DNA from: Porphyra umbilicalis
Taxonomy: Eukaryota > Rhodophyta > Bangiophyceae > Bangiales > Bangiaceae
Length of the DNA: 64,000 bases
Assembly: GCA_002049455.2 (NCBI GenBank)
Contig: KV918846.1
Span: 124,001-188,000, forward strand
Reading direction: 5' to 3'
A program made the translations under genes and the position numbers. Below the pieces are notes generated by a model. The model saw nothing but the letters and a program-made list of their open reading frames with translations. It ran no database searches and was not told the origin of the DNA. How positions within the stretch are numbered: the first letter of the stretch is position 1; each line of letters opens with the position of its first letter. Positions 55,526 through 64,000 of this stretch are shown one piece after another.

Positions 55526-56324
55526 TCACTGCTGTTCCCGCCCCCCGACGGCGGCGGGGGGCCCGCCAACGGCAGAGGCGGTCGCGGCGGCGGGGGTGCA
55601 GCCGTTAGCCTGGGCGGCGGCAGCGGCGGCGACCGAGGTGGTGTCTTTGCCGCTGCCTTCACTGTCGCCGGCGTCCGCGTAGCGTCCGTGGCCGAATCGG
55701 TCGGGGGCGCGGCCGACCTCTACGGGAGGGGGGGAGCCGGAGGGGGCGGAGGCACGGTGGGAGAGAAGCGGCACCTGGCCGACACTCGGTCGTCCTGGTG
55801 GTCATGGCGGGGGAGGGAAGGGGGGGAGAGGGAGAGCGGCGTGCTCGCCGCCAATGCGGTGAGCTTCGCCGCCAAGTCCTGGTAGTCGGCGGCCGTGCCG
55901 TTGTCGTTGTCTTTGTCTTGCTCGTGGCCAGCGAATCCGGCAGGAGCGGCCGCGGGCGACCCCGCCGCGGGTGGGCGGGGAGAGGAGGGGGAGGGGGGAG
56001 AGGGCGGCGCGCTCGCCGCCAGTGCGGCGAGCTTCGCCGCCAAGTCCTCGTCGTCGGCGTGCATACCCGTTGCGCTGTCGTCGTCTTGCGCGTGGCCGGC
56101 GGGCACGGCAGGAGTGGCCGCGGGCGACCCCGCCGAGGATGGGCGGAGCGGGGAGGGGGGGGGGGGGGAGGGAGGCGCGCTCGCCGCCACTGCGGCGAGC
56201 TTCGCCGCCGAGTTCTTGTCGTCGGCAATCGTTTTGTGGACGCTTTCGTTGTGCGGCGCAGACGTCGGTTGAATGCGCGGGGGGGGAGGAGAATGACACC
56301 GTTATCGCGGTCTTGATATCCCAT
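55526..56324 (-). CDS. Protein with three tandem 56-residue repeats
   Basis: Candidate gene from the ATG at 56324 (MGYQDRDNGVILLPP), shifting frame at the G run 56280-56287 into QPTSAPHNESVHKTIADDKN. Three copies of a 56-residue unit follow, each with a helical head (DDEDLAAKLAALAASAPPSP and variants) and a Pro/Ser/Gly tail ending in GHAQDDDSATG-like acidic sequence. A further C-run shift near 55725-55740 leads to VEVGRAPDRFGHGRYADAGD and a stop at 55526; the other frame would continue to 55195. Unknown family. Regular unit length and conservation of the helical head argue for real coding. The function is unknown. Confidence 0.45.
55800..56226 (-). repeat. Three tandem 168-bp coding repeats
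   Basis: The plus-strand word GCTCGCCGCCA recurs at 55843, 56011 and 56179, exactly 168 bp apart. The flanking sequence matches across copies (AGCTTCGCCGCC in each). The unit is a multiple of three, so copy changes keep the frame. Confidence 0.88.
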
Positions 56325-56954
56325 TGCCGGTAAGCAGATACAAGCAAAAGCGACCGTGTCAGACAGGTTCGGGAGGGCGCTTCGCTGAGCACGCACATGA
56401 GGCCGCCGCGCTCTCCAGTGCCCGTTTCTGGCATTTGCGATGAGCCCGACACACGCACGCACACCAACTGGCCCCGCGGTGCCGTGCCCCGCCCACGCCC
56501 ACACCACAGCCTCTCTCTCACATCGGTGTTGGCTCAGGCCTTCTCCCACCTCTCGCCACTTCCCATACCTTCATGATCTTTCTGTATGGGACTCTCGAAA
56601 ATAATTCTTGGTAGAAAGCAGCAGCTTCACCGCCCCGCCGCTGACACAATCGAAATATGAGGCTGTTCTCGCCGCGCGCGCGTCGTGCGGTCGGGCGGGG
56701 TCGTGCACGGGCGGGAGGGGGGCGTGCCCGACACGGTCGACGTGGCGTACGAGGCTGCGCCGGGGGTGGGCGTGGCCGTTGCTGATGTGGACGCGATGAC
56801 GACAGCGGCGTCGCGCGCCAAGGCGCCTGGGCTGGGGGGGGGCTCTCGCTGAGGTGCCGCCGGGCTTCGGCGGTGGGGGCGCTGGAGAGGGGGGGGGGCG
56901 GGGGTGGGGGGTGAGGCCGCCCCCGCGGCCGCTCGTCCCGGCGGCTGCGGCGTC

Positions 56955-57650
56955 ATGTTGCGGAGCCCCACCAAGCGCTGTCGCTGTAGTGGCGGCGCCG
57001 GCGACGCGTTGCAAAACCGGGGGGGCGCCATTAGACTGTTTGGAGGGATGTCCTGTCCCAACTGCCGTCCCGTACGCCGCCGCGCAGCGGTCGCCGCGTC
57101 GGCGGCGAGGGTGGCGGCGGCGGTGGTGCCCGCCCGTGCTCGGCCGTCGCCCGCCACCTCGCCAGGCAGCTCGCGGGCGGCGGCGACGGCGGAAACGGTG
57201 CCGGTGACGGTGCCGACTGCGGTTGCGGAGGCGGCGGCGGATTGGCCCCCGCCGGCGAAGCTCTCGAAAGCATTGCCAACGGCATCGCCTCATACGCACG
57301 GTCGGTGGTGGCGGCGGCGATGGCGCAGTTGGACGCGGCGCAGCTTCAGTTTCACGGCAGCCTCGGCGCCTGCGGTGACGGCGGCAACGGCGGTGGCGGC
57401 AGGGGGGGAGGCGCCGCGCCGCTCCCCCCCGCCGCGGTGGCCCTGCCGAAGCTCCTCAAGTCGGCCGACGTGCGGGACGTGGCGGGGTGGTGGGTTGCGC
57501 TGCTGCTGCGCACGCGTGGGGCGGGAGGGCGGCTGTGGCCACCGCCGCCGTCGCGGCCCGCGAGTGGGATTGGCGCGCAGCGACGGTGTTGGGGGTGGCG
57601 GCAAAGACGCCGCGGTCAACGGGGGAGGGGGTGGAGGAGGTTGACGTCAT
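56955..57650 (+). CDS. Unrecognised GC-rich candidate gene
   Basis: From the ATG at 56955 the frame reads MLRSPTKRCRCSGGAGDALQ, then IRLFGGMSCPNCRPVRRRAA. About 100 codons on, the coding-looking frame shifts to EALESIANGIASYARSVVAA, AMAQLDAAQLQFHGSLGACG and LKSADVRDVAGWWVALLLRT. The CxC and CPNC motifs and the helical second half look non-random, but no family is recognised, and start, end and joins are uncertain. Confidence 0.32.
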
Positions 57651-58725
57651 TTTTTGTGGGGCGCTGCCGTTGCACGGTGAACATGTCTGCAGTTTCTCCT
57701 TTTTTAATTGTTGCCCGCTATTTCTCTTTGCTCTGCACGGCTGTTCGCCCTCGCGACGCCACCGCCGCGCGGTCGGGTCCGGCGTGCGCGCTCTCGCGGC
57801 CGCGCCACCCCCTCCCCCACCCCCCTTCAGAATAGATTGTATAATCTGCGCCCGCCACTACCCCCGTACGCGCAACCACATCGGCTACCTTTTCCTCACA
57901 GCCGCACCCGCGGTCGAGGGCGACGGCAGTCACCCACGGGGGCGCCAGACGCTCCAACGCCACCACTGTCACGGTCCTCGCCACGCGGCGGCCAACTTTG
58001 GCGTCGTCTTTGTACGCAAACGTCGTGACGCGCGCCCGCGCGGCGGTGCTGAGGCACCCGTTCAACGATCACCCGTCGCGAACCCCCGACTAAATCATGA
58101 ACTCTCCTTTCCCTTCACTTTCGTCGTCTTCTCTCGCCCTCCCCCACGCCGGTCCGCCTGGCACCGCCGGTTGGGGTTCGCCAAGCCCCATACGGCAGCC
58201 TTTGACGCGTCGCCCCCACTGCGGCTGCGCTCGTTTGGCTGCCGCCGCCGTCGTGGCGAGATATACGGAACTTTTTTCCTTATTCCTCCAGCCCCATGCA
58301 AGAGGCAATCTGAGGACTTTTCTCGGGAGATCTGCAAAGTTCCTGGGCTTTTCGGGATATTTTTTTGGGAAATTCCTGAGCTTTTCTCTGCTGATGCTGA
58401 AGTGCGTCTTTTGCTACGCAGTGATGGCGACCACTCTGCTTCCGCCCGTTTTTGCAGGTCAGCAACATCAAAACGAGATTTAAAGTACAAGCCCGACAGT
58501 TCTGGCCGGTCCGTCGACCGCCGCCGCCATGGGCGTCGCGGCCGCCTGCCGCCGCGGCGTCGCCGCCGCCCGCGGCGCGCGCGCCCGCCGCCGCGACGCC
58601 AGCGTCCCCACCGCAGCGGGAGTCGACGACATCCCACCCTCCACGGCGTCGAGGGCTGCCGCGGAGCCCGCCGCGGAGAGGTTGTCCTCCCCCGCCGCCA
58701 CCACTGCGGGGGGAACGGCTGGCAG

Positions 58726-59647
58726 CTACAGCCGGTCGAGCCATGTCGGCTCCCACGCCGTCACCCGCCACGCGTAGAGCAAGTCGTGGCGGGGGGAGAG
58801 GGCGACGCTGGTGACCGGCGGCGGCGGCAGCAGCGCCGCCCCCACCGCCGCCAGGAGGTGCCCAGGGGACGAGCAAGGGCAACCCGCCGCGGCGCGGCGT
58901 GGCCGTCCCCCCCCCCTCCGCCGCGGACCCCAGGGGGGTGTCCCCGGCCGCCGCCACCGCCGCCCCCCGCGCCAACAGCGCCGCTGCCGACGCGCCCGCC
59001 GCCTCCGAGAGGATGTCCAACCACCGCCCCGCGGCGACGGCGGTGGCGCCCACCCCCCCGCAGCGACGGCGGTGGCGCCCACCCCCCCCGCGGCGACGGC
59101 GGTGGCGCCTACCCCCCTCGCGGAGGGTCAGGGAAGGCGGTCGACGTTACCGCCGCCGACGCGGACTGGTGCGTGGCGGGGGGCACGGCCGCGTGGGGGG
59201 GCGACGGGGCGGCGGCGACGGCGAAGGGGGTCGCCGGCTCGGCCGTGGCGGCAGCGGCGGCGGCGAGCCGCCGACCGCGGGCGGCAGGCGTCGCAACTGC
59301 CGCCGACCGCGTGTCGTCGGGGCACGCGACGCCACCCGCCCCCACAGAGTCGATCGTGGCCGCCGGCAGCCGCGCGGCGGCTAGCTTGGCGATCGCGAGG
59401 AGCAGGTGGGCGGCCGCCGCCGGGTCGTCGTCATTGTCGTCGTCCTTCCCCACACGCCCCCAGTGGCGCTGCCTCGGGGCGCGTCCGCCGCGGCGATGGC
59501 GGCCCCCTCCGACGGACCCACCAGCTCCGTCGGGCGGTCGACGTCCGCGGGAGGCCTCCCCTCACCCCCCCGCCCGCCAACAACGCCTGGGCCTTGCCGA
59601 CCGCCGTTGCCCGACGCACGGACGTCAGCAGACAACCCGCTAAGCAA
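58726..59647 (-). CDS. Weak minus-strand candidate, possibly WD-like at one point
   Basis: Coding-looking pieces on the minus strand: RPPADVDRPTELVGPSEGAA; PAAAAHLLLAIAKLAAARLP then ATIDSVGAGGVACPDDTRSA; RWLDILSEAAGASAAALLAR; and a tail VTSVALSPRHDLLYAWRVTA before a stop at 58726. The last piece has the SVALSP...LLYAW look of a WD40 blade strand, which is only a hint. Frames change between pieces at C/G runs and through a 30-bp minisatellite. No ATG was found in a convincing place. Confidence 0.3.
59031..59120. repeat. Three tandem 30-bp repeats
   Basis: Units 59031-59060, 59061-59090 and 59091-59120 share GCGACGGCGGTGGCGCC followed by a C run; C-run length differences offset other changes so the unit stays at 30 bp. 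Confidence 0.88.
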
Positions 59648-60020
59648 ATTGCCGCAAATTTACTGATGTTCTTTTAGTGCGCCATCTAAAGTACACCGTT
59701 TGTTAGTGCCATCCGAAGTCTACATTCACACACGAATAGAATTAGAGACGGCCACTGTTGTGATCGTAGACCAACTCTTGCCGCAAATCACATTTCTGTG
59801 TGACGTGCTGTTCCAATTCTCGGTGCTGGGCTTCGGCAGGCAATCGCCGCCGCCCGCCGGTCCGCGCGCCGGGCGGGCGCGGCCGCCGCCGGCAGCCGCG
59901 GCGGCGTCGCCCCCCCCGGATGCAGCCGCTCGGCGACCCCACCCCCACCTCGCCGTGCGCCGACGCGGGGTCCCCCGTCCCCCCCCGCCGCTGCGCCGCG
60001 CGCCCATCGTGGGTGTGGCG

Positions 60021-61867
60021 ATGGACCCCCCGCGGCGGCCGCCGTCGCCGCCGCAGCTGCCGCCGCCGCCTGCCACCCCCGCCGCCGTCCATGCCTACAT
60101 TGTGGCGCGGCTGGCGCCGGAGCTAGACGGGTCTCCCTGGTTCCCATACACCGTGCCCCTGCCGCCGCCGCCACCGCCGTCGCGGCCGCCGTCGCGGCCG
60201 CTGCCGCTGCCGCTGCTGCTGCCGCTGCCGCTGCCACCGCCGTCACCGCCACCCCCACCGCCGCCACGGCGGTTTATGCCGCCGCCTCTGCCGCCGCCGC
60301 CGTGGCAGCCGCTGCCGCTGCTGCCGCCGCCGCCGGCGGGGCTTGCGGGGCAGCCGAGGCCGCTGCCCCCGCCGCCGGCATCGCCGCCCCGGCGGCCATC
60401 CCCACTCCCCGCGCCGGTGCACGCGGCGCTACACTCACGCCCACCCTCGTCCGCCCCGGTCCTGGCGCAGGGCCCGTTTGGCAGCATGAGCCCGCCACCA
60501 CCGCCACTGCTGCCTGCGCGCGACACGGAGGGGCGGCGGTTTCTGGCGCCCTTTCTGGCCCCCCCGCCGCTGGACGGCGGCCACCCGCCCGTCTGCCAGC
60601 CGTAGCAGCCCGCCTACCGGGCGCCGCCGCCGCTGTACGGCGAGCCGCCGCCGCCGCACCCGCCCCCGTCCTAGGGGCCCATTTACCCGCTGCTGCCGTC
60701 TCCCTACCAGCACCTGCCCCTTCCGTGGCCGCGTGGTCACACGGCGCCGACCGAGACGACCCGCAGCGCCCGCCACTGCCACTGCCGCGGCCACCACCGC
60801 CTACGCGACGGCCGCCGCCGCCGCCAAACCGGGTGCACGGTGCTGCGGCTGCGGGCGCGGGGGGGGCGCCCCTTCCCCCCCGCACTCCCCCCCGGCGAGC
60901 CGTCGCCCTCACTTTTGCGTCGCGGACACGGCGCGACGGCGTCGCCGCCGCCGCCCGCCCCGACCACCTCCTCCAGTGGTACCTACCGGCTGCGCCCGAC
61001 GCGGCGTCGGCCGCCTCCGCCGCCGCCGCCGCCGCAGTTGGCCCCCTCCCCGACGTCGGCCTCGCATGGGTGCCCGAGGCGGCTGTCCGCGCCGTCGCGC
61101 CTGCCGCCGTGGCCACGTTTTGGGCGTGCGCTGCGGCGGGCGACGCCCCGGCCTCGTCGTCCGACTCGGACGGTGCCTCATCGGACGGCATGGAGCCGCC
61201 GGCAGCCGCGGCGGCGCCGACTGCCCTCCGCCGCCGCCGCGGTGCGGTCCCCCGCAGTCGCCGCCGCCGCCTCCGCCGGTGCCCGTCGGCGCGCCCGCCG
61301 CCGGGTTTCCGCGCCGAGTTTTTGCCGTGGGCCACATCCTCGAGGTGTACGCGGGGGGGGGTGCCCGCCGACGGCGGCCGCGGGCGCGGCGGGCTGGGCG
61401 GGCGCGGCGGGCGCTGCGGGCCTGGCGCCGCCGGCGCTGCGGCGGCGGTGGCGCCGAAGAGGACGCGTGTCCCCGGCGCCGCCCTCCCGGGCGCCGTCAT
61501 GGACGTGACGAGGGAGGAGGCCGAAGATGGGGCCACCGACGCGGCGGCGGCGGTGGCGCTCGGCGCCGCCATGTGGCCCGCCGCCGCGCTCGTAAGCGTA
61601 CTCGGCGCGGCCGACGCGGTGCGCCTCGGCGTGCCCGACACATGGGCGCAGCCGCCGGCGCTCGATGAGGGGTGGGCGGAGGGGTGGCGACCACATGGGG
61701 GGAGGGGGGCGGCACCGCTGCTGCTGCGACCGCAGCTGCTGCCGCTGCCGCCGCGGCGCGGAGTGCGGCAAGGTCGGCGACCCGGCGCGGCGCGGCGGTG
61801 GCGCTCCAGACGCCTTGTGTGCTTCTCATTTAGTGAGAATGACTGGCGCCCACCTTCATCGCGCTGA
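60021..61867 (+). CDS. Proline-rich protein candidate with in-frame TAG codons
   Basis: The ATG at 60021 opens MDPPRRPPSPPQLPPPPATP and a compositionally normal segment VHAYIVARLAPELDGSPWFP. About 110 proline-rich codons follow, up to GHPPVCQP and TAG at 60603-60605. The same frame then reads QPAYRAPPPLYGEPPPPHPP, a second TAG (60672-60674) and GPIYPLLPSPYQHLPLPWPR. Later coding-looking parts in other frames are VALTFASRTRRDGVAAAARP, HLLQWYLPAAPDAASAASAA, RRVFAVGHILEVYAGG and MDVTREEAEDGATDAAAAVA, up to a stop at 61867. No domain is recognised. It could be one long gene with C-run errors plus two nonsense changes, or two genes (60021-60605 and ~60840-61867). Confidence 0.38.
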
Positions 61868-62286
61868 CGGGACAAGCGTCAATGTGAATTTGTAGCTGCA
61901 TGGCACAAGATTTCGTACTCAGATGGCCTGGAATCTCCGACTCCGGCAGGGCAGCATCACATGGCCAGTCGATCATTGTCATTTGATGCAATTTTGGGGT
62001 AGAATAGACACTAGAATCTCGTCGGGATTGGCGGTCGATTGCCCGCGTCGGCCGCTTGTTCACAGACGTGGCCATCCGCGTTGGTATCAGCGCGCGCACT
62101 CATCTTCAATCTTGCCTCGTTGGAGCCCCGCCCACTCGGTCTCACAGCTTCCCCCCTCCCACGTGCTTTACCAACGCATGCAGAGCTCGAACCCGCTTTG
62201 CGCCCTCTCTCTCTCTCTCTTCTACCCCACGGCCTGGCACTACGATCGTTGTCGTGTACCCCTGGCCCTCTGCCCTTATTCTTCCA

Positions 62287-63813
62287 ATGGACATCCCGCG
62301 CACAGGAGGTACGAAGACGATCGCAACGCACTCTTCCCGTCTTGCAACACCCGAACATCGGGACGGGGGTGGCTTGCGCCTCTCTTCGAGCCCGGTAGGC
62401 GGTAGGGCCCCGGTATCCGACTCATCGCGTCGTCGCCGGCCCACGCAGCCCAAGGTCGGTCAGAGGCCTGGCGGTGTCCCCGGTGCAGGGAGCGGGAGAG
62501 CGACGACCGCGGATTCGTCTCGAATCGGCAAGCCACGATCTGCCACGTTGGCTGCTGGCCGTTCGCGGCATGAGTCAGAAGGTGCTCGGCGGGGGAGGCG
62601 CGGTGGCGCCAAACGCGGCAATTTTCAACCATCAAACGAGGCGGCCCACCGCACCTCCCCGGCTCGGTCCAATCCTTCTGGCGGAGGTCCAGACGGCGGC
62701 TCCACGGCGGATATTGAGAACACCACGACGGACAACGACGAGCAGGTGACGGCGGAGACGCTCCTGAACAAGATGAGCATCGGCGATGAGGACGATGGGT
62801 CTGTGCTGGAGGAAGAGCACTTGGAAAAGGCTGTTGTCCATCACGCGGCCGCCGAGCTTGGAGTGGCCGCGGACGCCATGGAGGATTTATTTCTGGCCTC
62901 GCCGCCGCGATTACTCGTGGACAACGGCGGGAGTGGCGGCGGTCACGGACGCCGCAGTTGTGGCGGCCGTGGCAGCGGGCACATCACGGACGGTGGGCAG
63001 GGCGGCGGTCGCGGCGGAGGCGGTGGCCGGGGAGGTGGCATCGTTGGCGGGGCGCGCGAGAACGGTGGCACCAGCGGCCGAAGCATCAGCTCACGTGCGG
63101 ACGACGGGGCTGATCCCGCCCCGGGGTCTGCTGCGGCCAGAAAGTTGGCTCTGTCTCCGTTGGGCGTCGGGTTCTTCTTGGAGGAGGCGGTGACACCCTT
63201 GGAGCAGATACCCGCCATGAGAAAAGCGGCGTCTAAGCGGTCTACAACGGGACCCCAAGTGATCGTCAACACAAAAACTATTTCCGAGATGGAGCACCTG
63301 GGGGCTGCCGCGGATCACGGTCGACGGCAGTTTCGTTTGCCGCACACCAGCGCGCTGCCTGGCGCCGTCGCTGGGGCGCTGACCGCAGTGTGCTACCGTC
63401 TTCTCGTCGCGCACGGCTTTGCGTACGACATCGTTACGCCGAGTGTCGTCGTCACGATGAGGCACGCGCAGCGCCAAAAAGCGCACGCGGACGCGGGCCA
63501 CGTCCCCGTAGTGGGCGACGTGCCAGAGCTGCTGGTGGCATACTTGGCCATTGAGCCAGGTACTGTCGTGCACGTGTGGCCCAAGACCTTTGGTCACGAC
63601 ACGGGGCGCGTCGCTGGGGAGCTACTGTTTCCTCAGGCGATTGCGGTACCCGTCGGTTCCTGTTTGGTCCTCCGCGCGGATCTTTTCCACTGCGGCGCTG
63701 GCAAGAGCCAGGCTTCGCGGCTGCGCAGGTGCGTTCACGCCTACATTGCGAGACACACTGGGCAGCCGCACCCGGACTACGCAGCGTCCATATCTTTGCA
63801 GTCTTTTAAGTAA
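62287..63813 (+). CDS. 2-oxoglutarate/Fe(II) oxygenase-like protein
   Basis: Protein of 508 residues from the ATG at 62287, one clean frame. The first ~290 residues are disordered: Arg/Ser/Gly-rich, an acidic patch (DNDEQVTAETLLNKMSIGDE), a short helix (HLEKAVVHHAAAELGVAADA) and Gly-rich repeats. The C-terminal ~200 residues look like a double-stranded beta-helix dioxygenase: QKAHADAGHVPVVGDVPELL supplies HxD, VAYLAIEPGTVVHVWPKTF the middle strands, and VGSCLVLRADLFHCGAGKS the distal His, with an Arg about ten residues on (SRLRRCVHAYIARH) fitting the HxD...H...R iron and 2OG ligand order. Substrate unknown; hydroxylation of protein, nucleic acid or a small molecule is possible. GC is lower than in core genes. 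No intron was seen. Confidence 0.6.
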   Translation: MDIPRTGGTKTIATHSSRLATPEHRDGGGLRLSSSPVGGRAPVSDSSRRRRPTQPKVGQRPGGVPGAGSGRATTADSSRIGKPRSATLAAGRSRHESEGARRGRRGGAKRGNFQPSNEAAHRTSPARSNPSGGGPDGGSTADIENTTTDNDEQVTAETLLNKMSIGDEDDGSVLEEEHLEKAVVHHAAAELGVAADAMEDLFLASPPRLLVDNGGSGGGHGRRSCGGRGSGHITDGGQGGGRGGGGGRGGGIVGGARENGGTSGRSISSRADDGADPAPGSAAARKLALSPLGVGFFLEEAVTPLEQIPAMRKAASKRSTTGPQVIVNTKTISEMEHLGAAADHGRRQFRLPHTSALPGAVAGALTAVCYRLLVAHGFAYDIVTPSVVVTMRHAQRQKAHADAGHVPVVGDVPELLVAYLAIEPGTVVHVWPKTFGHDTGRVAGELLFPQAIAVPVGSCLVLRADLFHCGAGKSQASRLRRCVHAYIARHTGQPHPDYAASISLQSFK

Positions 63814-64000
63814 AACTTCCCCCGGTCGCCGCTGCACCCCGGTTGACCGCCAATTCGCTCACCCTCGCATCGTGGCCACCGCCTCGCGCGCAGGCCTCGC
63901 GCGATCCTTGCTGCTCTGGCACTATCCGCCGCCGCCGCGGCGCTCGCCGAACTTGCCGCCGCACTCGCCACCTACTGCCCCAGAGCGCCGCTCCTCTCCT
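63814..64000. other. Right window edge
   Basis: Last 187 bp, becoming GC-rich. A minus-strand Ala-rich frame could be the end of a neighbouring low-complexity gene, but it is too short to judge. Confidence 0.3.

Noticed and set aside
1-64000. CRISPR array, bacterial operon or ribosomal RNA
   Set aside because: No regularly spaced identical repeats, no Shine-Dalgarno-led gene strings and no rRNA-like conserved stretches; introns and gene families are eukaryotic.

Overview
This is a nuclear-type window from a very GC-rich eukaryote, not a bacterium. Genes carry GT-AG introns, starts sit in Kozak-like contexts, spacing is generous, and there are eukaryote-only families: long-chain-base synthase LCB2, a plant-type DEG9 protease, Bud32/PRPK kinase, TSPO, RING-H2 and C2H2 proteins, and a pogo/Tigger transposase. 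High GC, alanine/proline/glycine-rich proteins, intron poverty and a plant-like DEG9 together suggest a photosynthetic protist, and a bangialean red alga (Porphyra/Pyropia type) is my best guess. That placement is inference only.

Layout. 1-2.5 kb (-): the 5' part of a coiled-coil protein running off the left edge. 4.0-10.9 kb is the densest and best understood block: peroxiredoxin II (+), DEG9-like protease (-), Bud32 kinase (-), TSPO (-) and an amidohydrolase (+, divergent from TSPO). 14.9-17.1 kb: LCB2 (+). 18.0-19.1 kb: an S1-domain RNA-binding protein (-). 19.4-24.8 kb: a possible membrane protein, then mostly gene-free DNA with a 52-bp perfect palindrome. 24.9-29.5 kb: two C2H2 zinc-finger genes (+). 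34.4-36.5 kb: a proline-rich coiled-coil protein (+), convergent with a RING-H2 protein (37.4-39.6 kb, -). 40-48 kb has lower GC and is repeat rich: a 57-bp tandem duplication, a GT-rich minisatellite, a 578-bp foldback element, and an unusual ORF pair (SAP-like domain plus coiled coil). 47.9-50.1 kb: a repeat protein with LEA-like 11-mers. 52.4-54.9 kb: a pogo/Tigger transposase gene with two in-frame stops. 55.5-61.9 kb: GC-rich, low-complexity candidate genes of weak support. 62.3-63.8 kb: a 2-oxoglutarate/Fe(II) oxygenase-like ORF.

The recognised genes are housekeeping functions (redox defence, protein quality control, tRNA t6A modification, sphingolipid synthesis, RNA binding, ubiquitination) and do not form one pathway. 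A pervasive feature is that conserved proteins change reading frame only at long C or G homopolymers. This most likely reflects homopolymer length errors in the assembly, so several entries are given as one gene spanning more than one frame. Where a start lies in a low-complexity N-terminus, its position is uncertain.
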